A DNA stretch of 64,000 nucleotides, taken from the NCBI GenBank assembly GCA_943908425.1, contig CALTTC010000001.1, positions 1 to 64,000 of the forward strand. The letters are read 5' to 3'. The notes beneath the pieces are model-generated. The model had not been told where the DNA came from and ran no database searches. It saw nothing but the letters and a program-made list of their open reading frames with translations. Positions 29,397-41,114 of the stretch are shown piece after piece (within the stretch, counting starts at the first letter, position 1; the number at the start of each line of letters is the position of its first letter). The translations under genes were made by a program, and so were the position numbers. The stretch comes from an uncultured Moraxella sp. Its GTDB lineage: Bacteria; Pseudomonadota; Gammaproteobacteria; Pseudomonadales; Moraxellaceae.

Positions 29397-30578
29397 ATGA
29401 ATCAATTAACCGCAAAAACAACTATCCTGCCTCTAATAGTTGCCTTACTTGGCTATTTGACTGGCTGTCAAGCCATCTCTAACTGGCAGCCCAATGCTGG
29501 TCCATCCAAAAAAACGGTAGAAACCACACTCATTGCGCCTGATTCTGGGGTAACAGTGATTGATATTGACCCGCGGGTAATTACGCAATTAAATACGCTT
29601 ACACCAGCTTTGCGTTTTGCGGATGTCTATCGCCAAGCAGCGCCGTTTAGCAATATTATTCGTGCAGGGGATGTGGTGGATGTGACTATTTATGAGGCGC
29701 CACCAGCATTATTGTTTGGCTCTACCAGTGAGATTAACGCCATTAACGGCTCCAAAGAAGTAAAACTACCAGAACAAATGGTGGATGGGCGCGGACAAAT
29801 CACCGTCCCATTTGTCGGTAAGCTTGTCGTGGCAGGTAAAACGCCGCAGCAAGTGCAAGAAATGATTGTGGCGGCACTAAACCGTAAAGCCAACCGCCCA
29901 AGCGCTATTGTGCGTATTGCCAAAAACAACTCTGCCGATGTTACCGTGATTGGTGAGGTTAATGACAGTAAGCGCGTGGCTTTAACTGGCAAGGGGGAGC
30001 GAGTGCTAGATGCCATTGCCGCTGCTGGTGGAGCAAAACAGCCTGCCAGCCGGGTGACTATTCAGCTTAACCGTGGCGGACAGTCGGTTGAGATGGCGTA
30101 TGATGCGGTGGTGAACGACCCACGGCAGAACGTTGTCTTGCAAGCAGGTGATGTGGTGTCTGTCAATTATCAATCCAAAAGCTTCACCGCACTTGGGGCG
30201 ACCATCAAGAACGATGAGATTAATTTTGAGACCAATGGCATCTCCCTAATGCAAGCCCTTGCTCGGGCGGGCGGTCTAAATGATAATCGTGCCGATGCCC
30301 GCGGGGTGTTTATTTTTCGCTATGATAACGCTAGGGTACTCACCCCTGAGCAGTATCAAGCACTGCCTACCACGTTGCGTGGGGCGCCTGTCGTGCCTGT
30401 GGTCTATCGTTTGGATTTAAAAGACCCTGTCAATTATCTACTTGCCCAAAACTTTATGGTAAAAGACAAAGATGTGGTCTATGTCTCTAATGCGCCGGGT
30501 ACGGAATTTGGTAAGTTTGTGGGAATGGTGAGTCAGGGTATTTTTGCCATTGCTGGCATTGATAATCTGTCAAGATAG
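29397..30578 (+). CDS. ctrA: Capsule polysaccharide export outer-membrane lipoprotein (CtrA/BexD/KpsD type)
   Basis: Forms the outer-membrane/periplasmic channel of an ABC-dependent capsule exporter. It is a 393-residue protein, nearly the length of CtrA (391) and BexD (394). A signal peptide ends in the lipobox LTGC, followed by the polysaccharide-export (PES) domain (IIRAGDVVDVTIYEAPP, then DGRGQITVPFVGKLVVAGKTP) and two SLBB-like repeats. It is the first gene of the capsule cluster, 64 bases after the lpd terminator stem. Symbols bexD or wza-like could equally be used. Confidence 0.9.
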   Translation: MNQLTAKTTILPLIVALLGYLTGCQAISNWQPNAGPSKKTVETTLIAPDSGVTVIDIDPRVITQLNTLTPALRFADVYRQAAPFSNIIRAGDVVDVTIYEAPPALLFGSTSEINAINGSKEVKLPEQMVDGRGQITVPFVGKLVVAGKTPQQVQEMIVAALNRKANRPSAIVRIAKNNSADVTVIGEVNDSKRVALTGKGERVLDAIAAAGGAKQPASRVTIQLNRGGQSVEMAYDAVVNDPRQNVVLQAGDVVSVNYQSKSFTALGATIKNDEINFETNGISLMQALARAGGLNDNRADARGVFIFRYDNARVLTPEQYQALPTTLRGAPVVPVVYRLDLKDPVNYLLAQNFMVKDKDVVYVSNAPGTEFGKFVGMVSQGIFAIAGIDNLSR

Positions 30579-30587
30579 GGGATAGGT

Positions 30588-31700
30588 TTGTTAAAATATA
30601 GAAAAAAGCGTAGTAGAGTTCGTTTCGACCCCTTGTTTTTATTGTGTGTCGTGATTCCCACCCTGTGTCTGTCTATTTATTATGGGTTTATTGCCTCGGA
30701 TATTTATACCTCCGAATCACGCTTTGTGATTAGAAGCCCCAACCAACAATCGGTGTCGGGCATTGGTGTGGTGCTAAAAAATATCGGTTTTAATGCCTCA
30801 GCGGATGACAGCTATTTGGTGCGGGATTATTTGACCTCGCGCGATGCGGTGTTAAGTCTTGAAAAAACCATCAACGTGCGCCAAAAGTACACTTCTGAGC
30901 ATATTGACCCGATTAGTCGCTTTGGTGTTTGGCGCGAGGCAACTTTTGAGAATTTTTATGAATATTTTAATAAACATACGACAGTAAGTTACGACACCGC
31001 CTCAGCAATTTCGGCATTGCAGGTGCAAGCCTATACGGCTGACGATGCCCAAAAAATCAATGCCGAGCTACTAAAATTGAGTGAAGAGGTGATTAACCGC
31101 ATTAACGAAAATGCTAAGACCGATATTTTGGCGGCCGCCAAAGATGAAGTCGCCGCAGCCCAGCAAGCGTCCAAAGAGGCGGCGATAGCCCTTGCTGAAT
31201 ACCGCACCGATAAAGAAATATTTAATCCTGAAGGGCAGTCAATGATTGTGCTGCAAGAAATCTCTAAGCTACAAGACGCGCTTATCCAAGCCGAGACTCT
31301 GTTAGCTCAAGCACAGGAATTGACCCCAGATAATCCACAAATTCAGCCGATGGAATCAAGGATTAAAACTTTAAAGAAAAATATCAAAGAAAAATCGGCA
31401 TTGGTGACAGGTCCGTCTGATTTATCGTTTAGCAATCGTTCTGTGGATTATCAGCGATTGCAATTAGAAAAAGAGCTTGCCGATAAACAACTAGCCTCTG
31501 CAATGGCAAGTTATGAACAAGCCAAAAACGACTTTAACAAAAAACAGCTGTATTTAGAAATGATTGCTAAGCCGTCATTGCCTGATGAGGCAACCCGCCC
31601 GACCCGTTTACGCAATGTGTTGTCAGGTTTGGTGTTTGGACTGCTGCTTTGGGGCGTGTTGCGACTATTTGTTGCAGGCGTAAAAGAGCATAATGATTAA
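30588..31700 (+). CDS. ctrB: Capsule export inner-membrane protein (CtrB/BexC/KpsE type)
   Basis: Polysaccharide co-polymerase-like protein that spans the periplasm and links the ABC transporter to the outer-membrane channel. The 370 residues have a membrane helix near the N-terminus (about 18-38) and one near the C-terminus (about 345-362), with a long coiled-coil-rich periplasmic region rich in Ala, Gln, Glu and Lys. The start is a TTG at 30588, after AGG; no ATG fits. It overlaps the next gene by eight bases. Confidence 0.9.
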   Translation: MLKYRKKRSRVRFDPLFLLCVVIPTLCLSIYYGFIASDIYTSESRFVIRSPNQQSVSGIGVVLKNIGFNASADDSYLVRDYLTSRDAVLSLEKTINVRQKYTSEHIDPISRFGVWREATFENFYEYFNKHTTVSYDTASAISALQVQAYTADDAQKINAELLKLSEEVINRINENAKTDILAAAKDEVAAAQQASKEAAIALAEYRTDKEIFNPEGQSMIVLQEISKLQDALIQAETLLAQAQELTPDNPQIQPMESRIKTLKKNIKEKSALVTGPSDLSFSNRSVDYQRLQLEKELADKQLASAMASYEQAKNDFNKKQLYLEMIAKPSLPDEATRPTRLRNVLSGLVFGLLLWGVLRLFVAGVKEHND

Positions 31701-32496
31701 TATGCACGGCTTACGAAGCTTTATTGACTCTTTTAAAATACAGCTTCGGGTAATCTACGCTTTACTGATGCGTGAGATTATCACCCGTTATGGACGGCAT
31801 AATATTGGCTTTGCTTGGCTGTTTGTTGAGCCGATGGTGTTTACGGTGGGGGTAGCTGCTTTATGGTACGCTACCAAATCGGCACACGGCAACGACTTAG
31901 CCATTATTCCTTTTGCTATTATCGGCTATTCTACGGTGCTTTGTTGGCGTAATGCCGCAAGCCGTTCAGGCAATGCTGTGGAAGCGAATGCAGGGCTTTT
32001 GTATCACAAAAATGTTAAAGTCATTGACGTGTTTTTGTCGCGGGCATTGCTTGAGATTATCGGGGCGACGATGTCGTTTTTGTGCTTATCGCTTGCCTTT
32101 GGGCTGGCGGGTTATATGCAGTTGCCGGCAGATTTTTTGTATATGGCGGGGGGCTGGGCGTTACTGATGTGGTTTACCATCGCCCTGTCTTGGGTAGTGG
32201 GGTCGCTGTTTCAGTTGTCAGAGGCTTTTGACAGATTTTGGCACGTGTTCACCTATATTTTATTTCCGTTATCAGGTGCGCCGTTTTTGGTGGCGTGGTT
32301 GCCAGAATCGGCACAAAAATTTGTGTTATATTTACCTATGGTGCATATCACCGAGATGATTCGTCACGGCTACTATGGCGATATTATTACCACCTTTGAG
32401 CGGATACCGTATATTATTTGGTGCAATATGGTGCTGTCTTTTTTGGGATTGTCGCTTGTGCGTATCGTTGAGAGAAAAGTGGAGGTTTCTGGATGA
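31693..32496 (+). CDS. ctrC: Capsule ABC transporter permease (CtrC/BexB/KpsM type)
   Basis: Membrane subunit of the capsule ABC exporter. The 267 residues have six predicted helices and the ABC-2 permease signature ([19 protein letters not shown] near residues 20-38; [19 protein letters not shown] near the C-terminus). CtrC is 265 residues. It overlaps ctrB upstream and ctrD downstream (ATGA), so translation is coupled. Confidence 0.94.
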   Translation: MINMHGLRSFIDSFKIQLRVIYALLMREIITRYGRHNIGFAWLFVEPMVFTVGVAALWYATKSAHGNDLAIIPFAIIGYSTVLCWRNAASRSGNAVEANAGLLYHKNVKVIDVFLSRALLEIIGATMSFLCLSLAFGLAGYMQLPADFLYMAGGWALLMWFTIALSWVVGSLFQLSEAFDRFWHVFTYILFPLSGAPFLVAWLPESAQKFVLYLPMVHITEMIRHGYYGDIITTFERIPYIIWCNMVLSFLGLSLVRIVERKVEVSG

Positions 32497-33140
32497 TTAG
32501 CCTACAAAATGTGACCAAAAAATACCCCATTAAAGGGGGTAAGCGAACCATCTTAAATGACGTAAGTTTTGACTTAAAAAAAGGCGAAAAAATCGGCATT
32601 TTGGGGCGTAATGGCGCAGGTAAATCCACCTTGGTGCGTATTTTGGGCGGGGTTGAGCGCCCTACATCGGGTCATATTTATCGTGGTATGAGCATTTCTT
32701 GGCCATTAGCATTCACAGGGGCGTTTCAGGGCAGTTTGACTGGCGCTGATAACGTGCGTTTTGTTTGCCGTATTTATAATGCCGATTATGGTAAGGCAAT
32801 GGATCTTGTGGATTCTTTTGCTGAGCTGGGTAAATATCTGTATGAGCCGGTCAAAATCTATTCATCGGGAATGCGCGCAAGGCTTGCCTTTGCGATTTCG
32901 CTTGCGGTGGATTTTGATTGTTATTTGATTGATGAGGTGATATCGGTAGGTGATGCCGGCTTTCATCGCAAATGCGAGATTGAATTGTTTGAAAAACGTG
33001 CCGATAAGGCGATGATTATCGTCTCGCACGAACTTCACAATATTAAGGACTATTGCAACAAAAGCGCTATTTTGGACAATGGTCAATTAACCATTTATGA
33101 AAATATTGACGAGTCTCTTGAGATATATAATCGTCTTTAA
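32493..33140 (+). CDS. ctrD: Capsule ABC transporter ATP-binding protein (CtrD/BexA/KpsT type)
   Basis: ATPase that powers capsule export. The 215 residues have Walker [10 protein letters not shown], signature [12 protein letters not shown], Walker B DCYLIDEV and the switch histidine in IIVSHE. CtrD is 216 residues. The signature lacks the usual LSGGQ, as is normal for KpsT/BexA proteins. It completes a four-gene exporter set of group 2/3 type. Confidence 0.95.
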   Translation: MISLQNVTKKYPIKGGKRTILNDVSFDLKKGEKIGILGRNGAGKSTLVRILGGVERPTSGHIYRGMSISWPLAFTGAFQGSLTGADNVRFVCRIYNADYGKAMDLVDSFAELGKYLYEPVKIYSSGMRARLAFAISLAVDFDCYLIDEVISVGDAGFHRKCEIELFEKRADKAMIIVSHELHNIKDYCNKSAILDNGQLTIYENIDESLEIYNRL

Positions 33141-33155
33141 GGGTTGAGATAGCCA

Positions 33156-34094
33156 ATGATGTATGTTTCCTTGCCGGTGCATGAAAATTTTGATGTCGTT
33201 GCTAATCAACTGCAGAATTTTGCCCGCTATTTACCAGAGGCGATGGTGGTAATTCACGTCTCAAAGCAGGCGACATTTGACCAAAATCAATTACAAAAAT
33301 TCTTACAACTTTACGCACTGGATAATTACATTGTAAATCCCGAGCAAGCCGCTACGCGTTGGGGTAATATTTTTGCTGCCCATTTGGCAAATGTGCGTAT
33401 GATTGCCAAACAGCAAGATGCCACCAAGGTGCTGTTTCATTCGTCAAATGATATGTTGGTAAAAGAGGGGCTAGCGGCTTATTTGGCGGATAAGAATAAT
33501 TTGTTTCATTATCGCCCTTTACTAAAAGATTCCCACTGGGTGCCAGCAAATCGGGCGCGTGGCGATATCAAGCTTACCGATTGGCTGACCAAAATCAATG
33601 CAGGACGGCTGATTGGTTCACAGATTGAAGGCTCTGTGTATGAGATGCCACTGTTAAAATCGCTTCTTGCCACGATAGACAATGCAGTGGTGGAGGCGGC
33701 ACCGAACTACCCCCAAGAAGAGATTATTTTTTCATCTTTTGCGGTGGCTAATGGCGTGGTGGCGGATGGGTTGCCCTACGTATTGTCCGAGGTGCACCGT
33801 TTTGATGCGTTATTGTGGGGCTATTTTTCAGGGGTAGTGCCTGTTGCCAAAAATAAAAGAATAAAAAAACTATTGCAAAAACGCTTAGTTAAGCAAGCAA
33901 ATTATGCCATCACTCTTGCAGATATCATGGCAATCCGTGAGCAGGATACAGCCCATCTTGCTTCTTTTCAATACTTAAATGACGGCAACAGCATTTGGCA
34001 GGTGCACACCATTAACAATCTATACGGTGTTAAGCGTATCAAGCGAGATATGCGTGACCCGCTACGCCTTTATTTGTCAGGAGAAACTTTGTGA
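33156..34094 (+). CDS. Putative capsule glycosyltransferase (core-2/I-branching-like)
   Basis: 312 residues, no signal peptide or membrane helix. The N-terminus YVSLPVHENFDVVANQLQNF followed by VVIHVSKQ recalls core-2/I-branching-type transferases, where a His-Glu/Asn start and an IHxS strand are typical. YPQEEIIFSSFA near residue 188 would hold the catalytic acidic pair. This assignment is by pattern only and tentative. The start is the first of two ATGs after a weak ribosome site. Its stop overlaps the next gene start (GTGA). Confidence 0.5.
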   Translation: MMYVSLPVHENFDVVANQLQNFARYLPEAMVVIHVSKQATFDQNQLQKFLQLYALDNYIVNPEQAATRWGNIFAAHLANVRMIAKQQDATKVLFHSSNDMLVKEGLAAYLADKNNLFHYRPLLKDSHWVPANRARGDIKLTDWLTKINAGRLIGSQIEGSVYEMPLLKSLLATIDNAVVEAAPNYPQEEIIFSSFAVANGVVADGLPYVLSEVHRFDALLWGYFSGVVPVAKNKRIKKLLQKRLVKQANYAITLADIMAIREQDTAHLASFQYLNDGNSIWQVHTINNLYGVKRIKRDMRDPLRLYLSGETL

Positions 34095-35698
34095 TTGTGC
34101 AAAATATTTGTGCTTCGGCATATGTTAACCCTGCCGAAACGGCGGTATTTTTTCACGCGAGCACCAAGGTGGCGGTGGTGGACAATAGCTTTGTGCTGGC
34201 GAGTTTTCAACAGCTAAGCTTCAATGGCATGCATAATTTATTTAACATTCGTCGTTGGCGGGAGTTTTGTGGGGCAAATGCGGTATTTTGTCAATTGCAG
34301 GCTCAAGGGCAATTCACCGCTAAGATTATTGCCGTAAAAAAAACCTATCAAGAATTTACCGAGCAAGTGGTTTTTTTGGCAAGCTATCACTGTCCTGATA
34401 GCACGCGACTGCATATTGATGTGCCCGATACAAGCACCTTTGATTTGTTATATCTGCAGGTGGAGACCGCAGACACAGGGGCGACTATAGGCGATATTGC
34501 CTTTGGCGTGGCGCAATCTTTGCGTCGGGCGCTAAACGTTGCACTGGTGGCACCAAATGCCCACGGTATCGCCGAGCAGATAAAGCAGTATCATCTACCG
34601 CTTAGTCTTATAAGTGTTGATGCAGATAGCGACAATCAAGCAAAGTACATCGCACAGAGCTTACAGCAAGCCCAAAAAGATGGCTTTACGCACGTTATCT
34701 ATGCCGATAAGTTAGGACAAATAAGCATAGAGACGCTATTTAGGACACTAAAATTTTTTGAGTGCGTGATTGATGAACGCCAAGACATTGTGCTGTTGTC
34801 GCTCAATTTTTCTTGTTATAATCCATCTATGTTTTGTCAATATGACGACAAGGAAAATATAGAACTACTAGCGCTAGATGACCCACAAGTTGCCTATAAA
34901 ATAAGCCTAAAAGATACGCGACGCACTTCTTATAATCCACCGAACTACTTTGCTTTTAGTACAGACATTGTGCGCCGTTTTGGTGTGCCGATGGACAACT
35001 ATAAAGGCGCTTATTTTTTGGAATATTTAGAAAGAATTGATAAAGAACTTGTGTTATTAAATGGAATAAATTGCTGGGTCAATCCCAATTTACCAGCCGA
35101 TGACAGGGCTGATTATTATCAATTAAGAAATCAAATACTAAATCTTTTGCTCCAAAAAGACAATCAGTTAATCGCCATACAAAAGCTATTTTGGGCGCGA
35201 TTTTCTTTTAATTTGCAAACTTACAATTATGCGGCAGCCACGCTCAATATCTATGCACTAAACCATATTATCAAAAATACTTATAGCGAGCCATCAGAAG
35301 ACATCCACCACTGGGTGAGTAAAAAATACGCCAAAGAGCAGCAAAAAGTCGCCACGCGCTATATTGGTACGGTGTCAGACAGCCTAAAGCCGCCGCCTAG
35401 TAAGCTTAGTGCTCTTGGGGTGTATCTTAATATCGTTAAAAATAGCACAGATGAGATAGAAAAGCGTGCCTTGAATACCGCGGTGTTCGCTGGCAGAAAC
35501 GAGGTGTATGTCGTCGGCGCTGATGGTAATGCCCGTGTCGCAAGAATTAACCGTAAGCAGACCGCTAAGCTTAGCTATACAGCATTACAAGCCCAAGCAA
35601 GATTTGCTGGTCGTTACGAACTAATTAAAACCCAAGCCCTGCGTTATCGCCAGCGCTTTTTGGATATTAATACCCCTTATTATAGTGCAGGAGAGTAA
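34091..35698 (+). CDS. Putative glycosyltransferase with a GlfT2-like layout
   Basis: 535 residues, GTG start overlapping the previous stop. An N-terminal beta-rich region (about 1-130) precedes IGDIAFGVAQSLRRALNVAL, the typical entry to a GT-A domain. This layout resembles galactofuranosyltransferase GlfT2, which fits the mutase gene nearby. However, the position where a DxD/DDD metal site would sit reads VIYADKLGQ, so the metal ligands may be altered. The C-terminal third is helical and unrecognised. Function is inferred from layout and context only. Confidence 0.45.
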   Translation: MIVQNICASAYVNPAETAVFFHASTKVAVVDNSFVLASFQQLSFNGMHNLFNIRRWREFCGANAVFCQLQAQGQFTAKIIAVKKTYQEFTEQVVFLASYHCPDSTRLHIDVPDTSTFDLLYLQVETADTGATIGDIAFGVAQSLRRALNVALVAPNAHGIAEQIKQYHLPLSLISVDADSDNQAKYIAQSLQQAQKDGFTHVIYADKLGQISIETLFRTLKFFECVIDERQDIVLLSLNFSCYNPSMFCQYDDKENIELLALDDPQVAYKISLKDTRRTSYNPPNYFAFSTDIVRRFGVPMDNYKGAYFLEYLERIDKELVLLNGINCWVNPNLPADDRADYYQLRNQILNLLLQKDNQLIAIQKLFWARFSFNLQTYNYAAATLNIYALNHIIKNTYSEPSEDIHHWVSKKYAKEQQKVATRYIGTVSDSLKPPPSKLSALGVYLNIVKNSTDEIEKRALNTAVFAGRNEVYVVGADGNARVARINRKQTAKLSYTALQAQARFAGRYELIKTQALRYRQRFLDINTPYYSAGE

Positions 35699-36070
35699 AT
35701 GAAACGCTTGATTTTTGATTTGGACGATACGTTATCGGCAACCACAAACGGCGATTATGCCAATGCTAAGCCCATCACCCCAATGATTGAAAAGTTGCGC
35801 GAGTATCACAAGATGGGCTTTACCATTGTTATCAATACAAGTAGAAATATGCGCACCTATGAGGGCAATGTTGGCAAAATCAACAAAAACACTTTGCCGA
35901 TTATTATTGAGTGGCTAAATCAGCACAACGTGCCTTTTGATGAGATTTATACTGGTAAGCCGTGGTGTGGTTTTGAGGGCTTTTATATTGATGATAAAGC
36001 CATTCGCCCCAGTGAATTTTTGGCGTTAAGCTATGAAGAAATTCAGCAATTGCTTGAGGGAGAGTCATGA
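35699..36070 (+). CDS. HAD-family phosphatase, capsule-associated
   Basis: 123 residues. Motif I FDLDDTLS (about 5-12), motif II INTSRN with the Ser/Thr (about 46-51), motif III lysine in TGKPW, and motif IV YIDDKAI are all present, so a compact catalytically complete HAD hydrolase without a cap domain is likely. Such small HAD proteins occur in capsule loci beside nucleotidyltransferases, for example in Campylobacter. The ATG directly abuts the previous stop and its own stop overlaps the next ATG, so it is tightly coupled. Confidence 0.75.
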   Translation: MKRLIFDLDDTLSATTNGDYANAKPITPMIEKLREYHKMGFTIVINTSRNMRTYEGNVGKINKNTLPIIIEWLNQHNVPFDEIYTGKPWCGFEGFYIDDKAIRPSEFLALSYEEIQQLLEGES

Positions 36071-37626
36071 TTTTAATTGCTTCTGCGGCATATATTGGCT
36101 TGGAATTTCAAGCAGAGATGGGGGTGGTGCTCCCTTGTATGCTACCTATCGGCAACAAAAAGATTTTGGAGCACCAAGTTGCTACATTAAAGCAGACTTT
36201 CCCTAACGAAAAAATTGTGCTGTCTATCCCAGAAAGCTATCAGCTTACGATTAACGAGCGTGATATTATACGCCAGCTTAGCATCGTTGTGCGTCCTGTG
36301 CCCGACCAGTTTAGCTTAGCGGAGGCGGTGCTTTATGTGCTTAATATTGAAAATACCGACCAGTATGAGACCATTCGGGTGTTGCACGGCGATACCTTGA
36401 TTTGGGATTTGCCAACCGACCAAGACGTCATTGCAGTTGCCAAGCATTCTCGGCAATACAACTGGTATGGTGAAACACTACAGACGGGTGAGCAGGTTAT
36501 CTGGGCGGGATTTTTCGCTTTTAGCTCTAGAATTACCTTGATTCGTGCGCTTGCTATCTCTAAAGGCGACTTTGTGACGGCAATCAATCGCTATCGTGAG
36601 GATTTTGGTATTGTGTCCAAAAAAGTACAGCAGTGGTATGACTGTGGGCATATCAACACTTACTTTGAGGCGAGGGCGAGTATCACAACGCAACGCTCTT
36701 TTAATCATCTAACGATTGCCGATGGGCTTGTGACCAAAAGTAGCGATAACGCCCGTAAAATTAGCTCAGAGATTTACTGGTTTCAACACATTCCTAGCCA
36801 TTTAATCCGCTTTACCCCGCAATTTATTGCCGCCAATACCGACACGGACAACCCAAGCTATACGCTTGAATATCTGTCCATTTTGCCTTTAAATGAAATT
36901 TATGTCCATGGGCGTAATACCGCTGAAGTGTGGCAGACGATTTTTAAGTTGTTGCAAGGCTATTTTACGGTAGCCAAAACCGGTTTCGTGGATTGCGATA
37001 AGACTCTGCTTGACAAGATTGCTTTAGATTCTGCCAAATTGTACCGTAACAAAACTTTGTTACGGCTTCAGCAATTTAGCGAGGCGTCAGGCATTCACTT
37101 AGATCAAGCCATTTGTTATAAAGGCAAACAGTTAGGCACGATTACCGCTATTGCTGAACATTGTATTGAAAAGACGCTGTCTTTGCCTTGTGTGCCAACG
37201 GTAATGCACGGTGATTTGTGCTTTAGCAACATCTTGTTTGACGTGCGGGCACAGCGTATTAAGCTGATTGATCCGCGGGGGATTGATGAGAATGATAGCA
37301 TTACAATCCTTGGCAACCAAACTTATGATTTGGCAAAACTTGCCCATTCAGTGATTGGCATGTATGATTTTATCATTGCTGGGCGGTACGAGCTTGTCAA
37401 GATTGACGACCATTACGAGATTGAGTTTCGCCGTGATGAACGCCTTAGAACCATTCAAAGCCTATTTTTATCAACGCAATTTATTGATGGGTTGACAACT
37501 AAGCGTATCTTACCAGCGGTGGTTTTGTTGTTTTTGTCTATGCTCCCCTTGCACAGTGACCGACCCGACCGACAGCAGGCAATGCTTGCCAACGCCTTTA
37601 GGCTTTACCACGATTTTTTGGCATAA
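36067..37626 (+). CDS. Nucleotidyltransferase-kinase fusion (predicted)
   Basis: 519 residues in two parts. The N-terminal ~235 residues have a nucleotidyltransferase-like pattern: MLPIGNKKILEHQV, VLHGDTLIWDLP as the acidic metal strand, and WYDCGHINTYFEAR. The C-terminal ~250 residues look like an aminoglycoside/choline-type phosphotransferase, with the catalytic loop MHGDLCFSNILFD and the metal motif IDPRG. Together these would phosphorylate and nucleotide-activate a small substrate, which I cannot name. The start overlaps the HAD gene stop (ATGA). Confidence 0.6.
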   Translation: MILIASAAYIGLEFQAEMGVVLPCMLPIGNKKILEHQVATLKQTFPNEKIVLSIPESYQLTINERDIIRQLSIVVRPVPDQFSLAEAVLYVLNIENTDQYETIRVLHGDTLIWDLPTDQDVIAVAKHSRQYNWYGETLQTGEQVIWAGFFAFSSRITLIRALAISKGDFVTAINRYREDFGIVSKKVQQWYDCGHINTYFEARASITTQRSFNHLTIADGLVTKSSDNARKISSEIYWFQHIPSHLIRFTPQFIAANTDTDNPSYTLEYLSILPLNEIYVHGRNTAEVWQTIFKLLQGYFTVAKTGFVDCDKTLLDKIALDSAKLYRNKTLLRLQQFSEASGIHLDQAICYKGKQLGTITAIAEHCIEKTLSLPCVPTVMHGDLCFSNILFDVRAQRIKLIDPRGIDENDSITILGNQTYDLAKLAHSVIGMYDFIIAGRYELVKIDDHYEIEFRRDERLRTIQSLFLSTQFIDGLTTKRILPAVVLLFLSMLPLHSDRPDRQQAMLANAFRLYHDFLA

Positions 37627-37635
37627 GGAAAAACG

Positions 37636-38370
37636 ATGTTTGTGATTGCAATGGCAGGACTTAGTAGCCGATTTTTTAAGGCAGGTTATGATGTGCCAAA
37701 ATATCAACTAATGCTGGCAGGCGAGACGGTGTTTGCGCACGCTTTGAAATCATTTGAGCGCTATTTTACCAGTGATTTATTTGTGATTATCTTACGCGAT
37801 GTCTACGAATCTAAAGCCTTTGTGGAAGCACAAATGCAGGCATTAGCAATCAAAAACTATGTGCTTGTCGTGCTTGATAAAGAAACAGAAGGACAAGCAG
37901 AAACTATCTATTTGGCATTACAGCAGCTGCCAGATAAGCAAGATGAGCCTTTGTATATTTTTAATATTGATACCTTTAGATATGATTTTGTTAAGCCAGA
38001 TTTTGCCCTAGCGTGCGATGGCTACATTGAAGTATTCCAAGGTGAGGGCGAGCATTGGTCATTTGTTGAGCCCACTGGCGACAATGACGTGGCAAGAACC
38101 ACCGAAAAAGAACGCATTTCTGATTTGTGTAGCGATGGCTTGTACTATTTTGCGAGCAATGCCCTTTTTAGGCATTATTTTGAGCAGATGAAAAATCGTA
38201 ACTTGTATGTCAAAAACGAGCTATACGTCGCACCGATGTATAATTTACTACTCGCTGACGGCAAGGTTGTTAAGTATGATTTGATTGCGCCAGATGCCAT
38301 TGATTTTTGTGGGACGCCAAGCGAGTATGAAGCCCTACTAGCACACGGGTTAAAGCGTACTACCGCGTAA
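37636..38370 (+). CDS. Putative nucleotidyltransferase of the capsule locus
   Basis: 244 residues beginning VIAMAGLSSRFFKAGYDVPKYQL, which matches the GxxSRF...PK pattern of NTP-transferase GT-A folds. FNIDTFRYDF at about 112-121 supplies an acidic metal motif (NID). ELYVAPMYNLLLADG near the C-terminus is typical of sugar-phosphate nucleotidyltransferases and related enzymes. The substrate is unknown. It lies nine bases after the fusion gene, with AAGGA upstream of the ATG. It is followed by a 517-base noncoding gap. Confidence 0.6.
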   Translation: MFVIAMAGLSSRFFKAGYDVPKYQLMLAGETVFAHALKSFERYFTSDLFVIILRDVYESKAFVEAQMQALAIKNYVLVVLDKETEGQAETIYLALQQLPDKQDEPLYIFNIDTFRYDFVKPDFALACDGYIEVFQGEGEHWSFVEPTGDNDVARTTEKERISDLCSDGLYYFASNALFRHYFEQMKNRNLYVKNELYVAPMYNLLLADGKVVKYDLIAPDAIDFCGTPSEYEALLAHGLKRTTA

Positions 38371-38887
38371 TTGCCCTGATACAAGACAGCAAATCTAGGT
38401 TGGGCAAGCGGTAGATAGATGGGCGAAAAGAGCGCAATGGCGTATTGTAAGGCATTTGAGCTACTCGGGTGTCGCTGTTTTTGGTTTATCACGCTCTTTA
38501 TTTACCGATTATGATGACAAGTGATATTTTGGTGCGATAGCTGTCAAAAAAGGTTTTAAGATTGCCCAAATCAAGTTTTGCTAATAACGGGTCGGCGTTT
38601 GGTCTAAAAATAGCCATAGCTTATTGTGGTCAAATGCTAGACTTACACCGCTTTTGCAAAGTATAAAAAGTAGATTTGCCTTTGCCTATAATCGGCGTAA
38701 CTTTAAGTGTTTCACCTGTTTTGTTTTTGGCAATTGCATTAGGTGATAAGTTTGATTGATTGTGGTTGTGATGGCGTGTGAGTGCTAGAGAGCTAAAAAT
38801 TAGCAAGGCGAGCTGATTTTGCTGGGTAGACGAACACAAAGGTTTATTAAATTTTTTATTTATGGCGATGTAGACAGAGTGTAACCG
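38371..38887. other. Noncoding gap inside the capsule operon
   Basis: 517 bases between otherwise tightly packed genes. No open frame is convincing; forward-strand translation is interrupted by several stops, and a 69-codon minus-strand frame (38630-38839) has no ribosome site or family. It may hold a decayed gene, a junction between exchanged cassettes, or a second promoter. No transposase or inverted-repeat ends were seen. Confidence 0.55.
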
Positions 38888-41109
<2,222 letters not shown>

Positions 41110-41114
41110 TAGAT

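Noticed and set aside
38630..38839. 69-codon minus-strand frame in the capsule gap
   Set aside because: No ribosome site and opposite to the operon. The C-terminal half looks protein-like but matches nothing I recognise, so it is noted only as a possible remnant.
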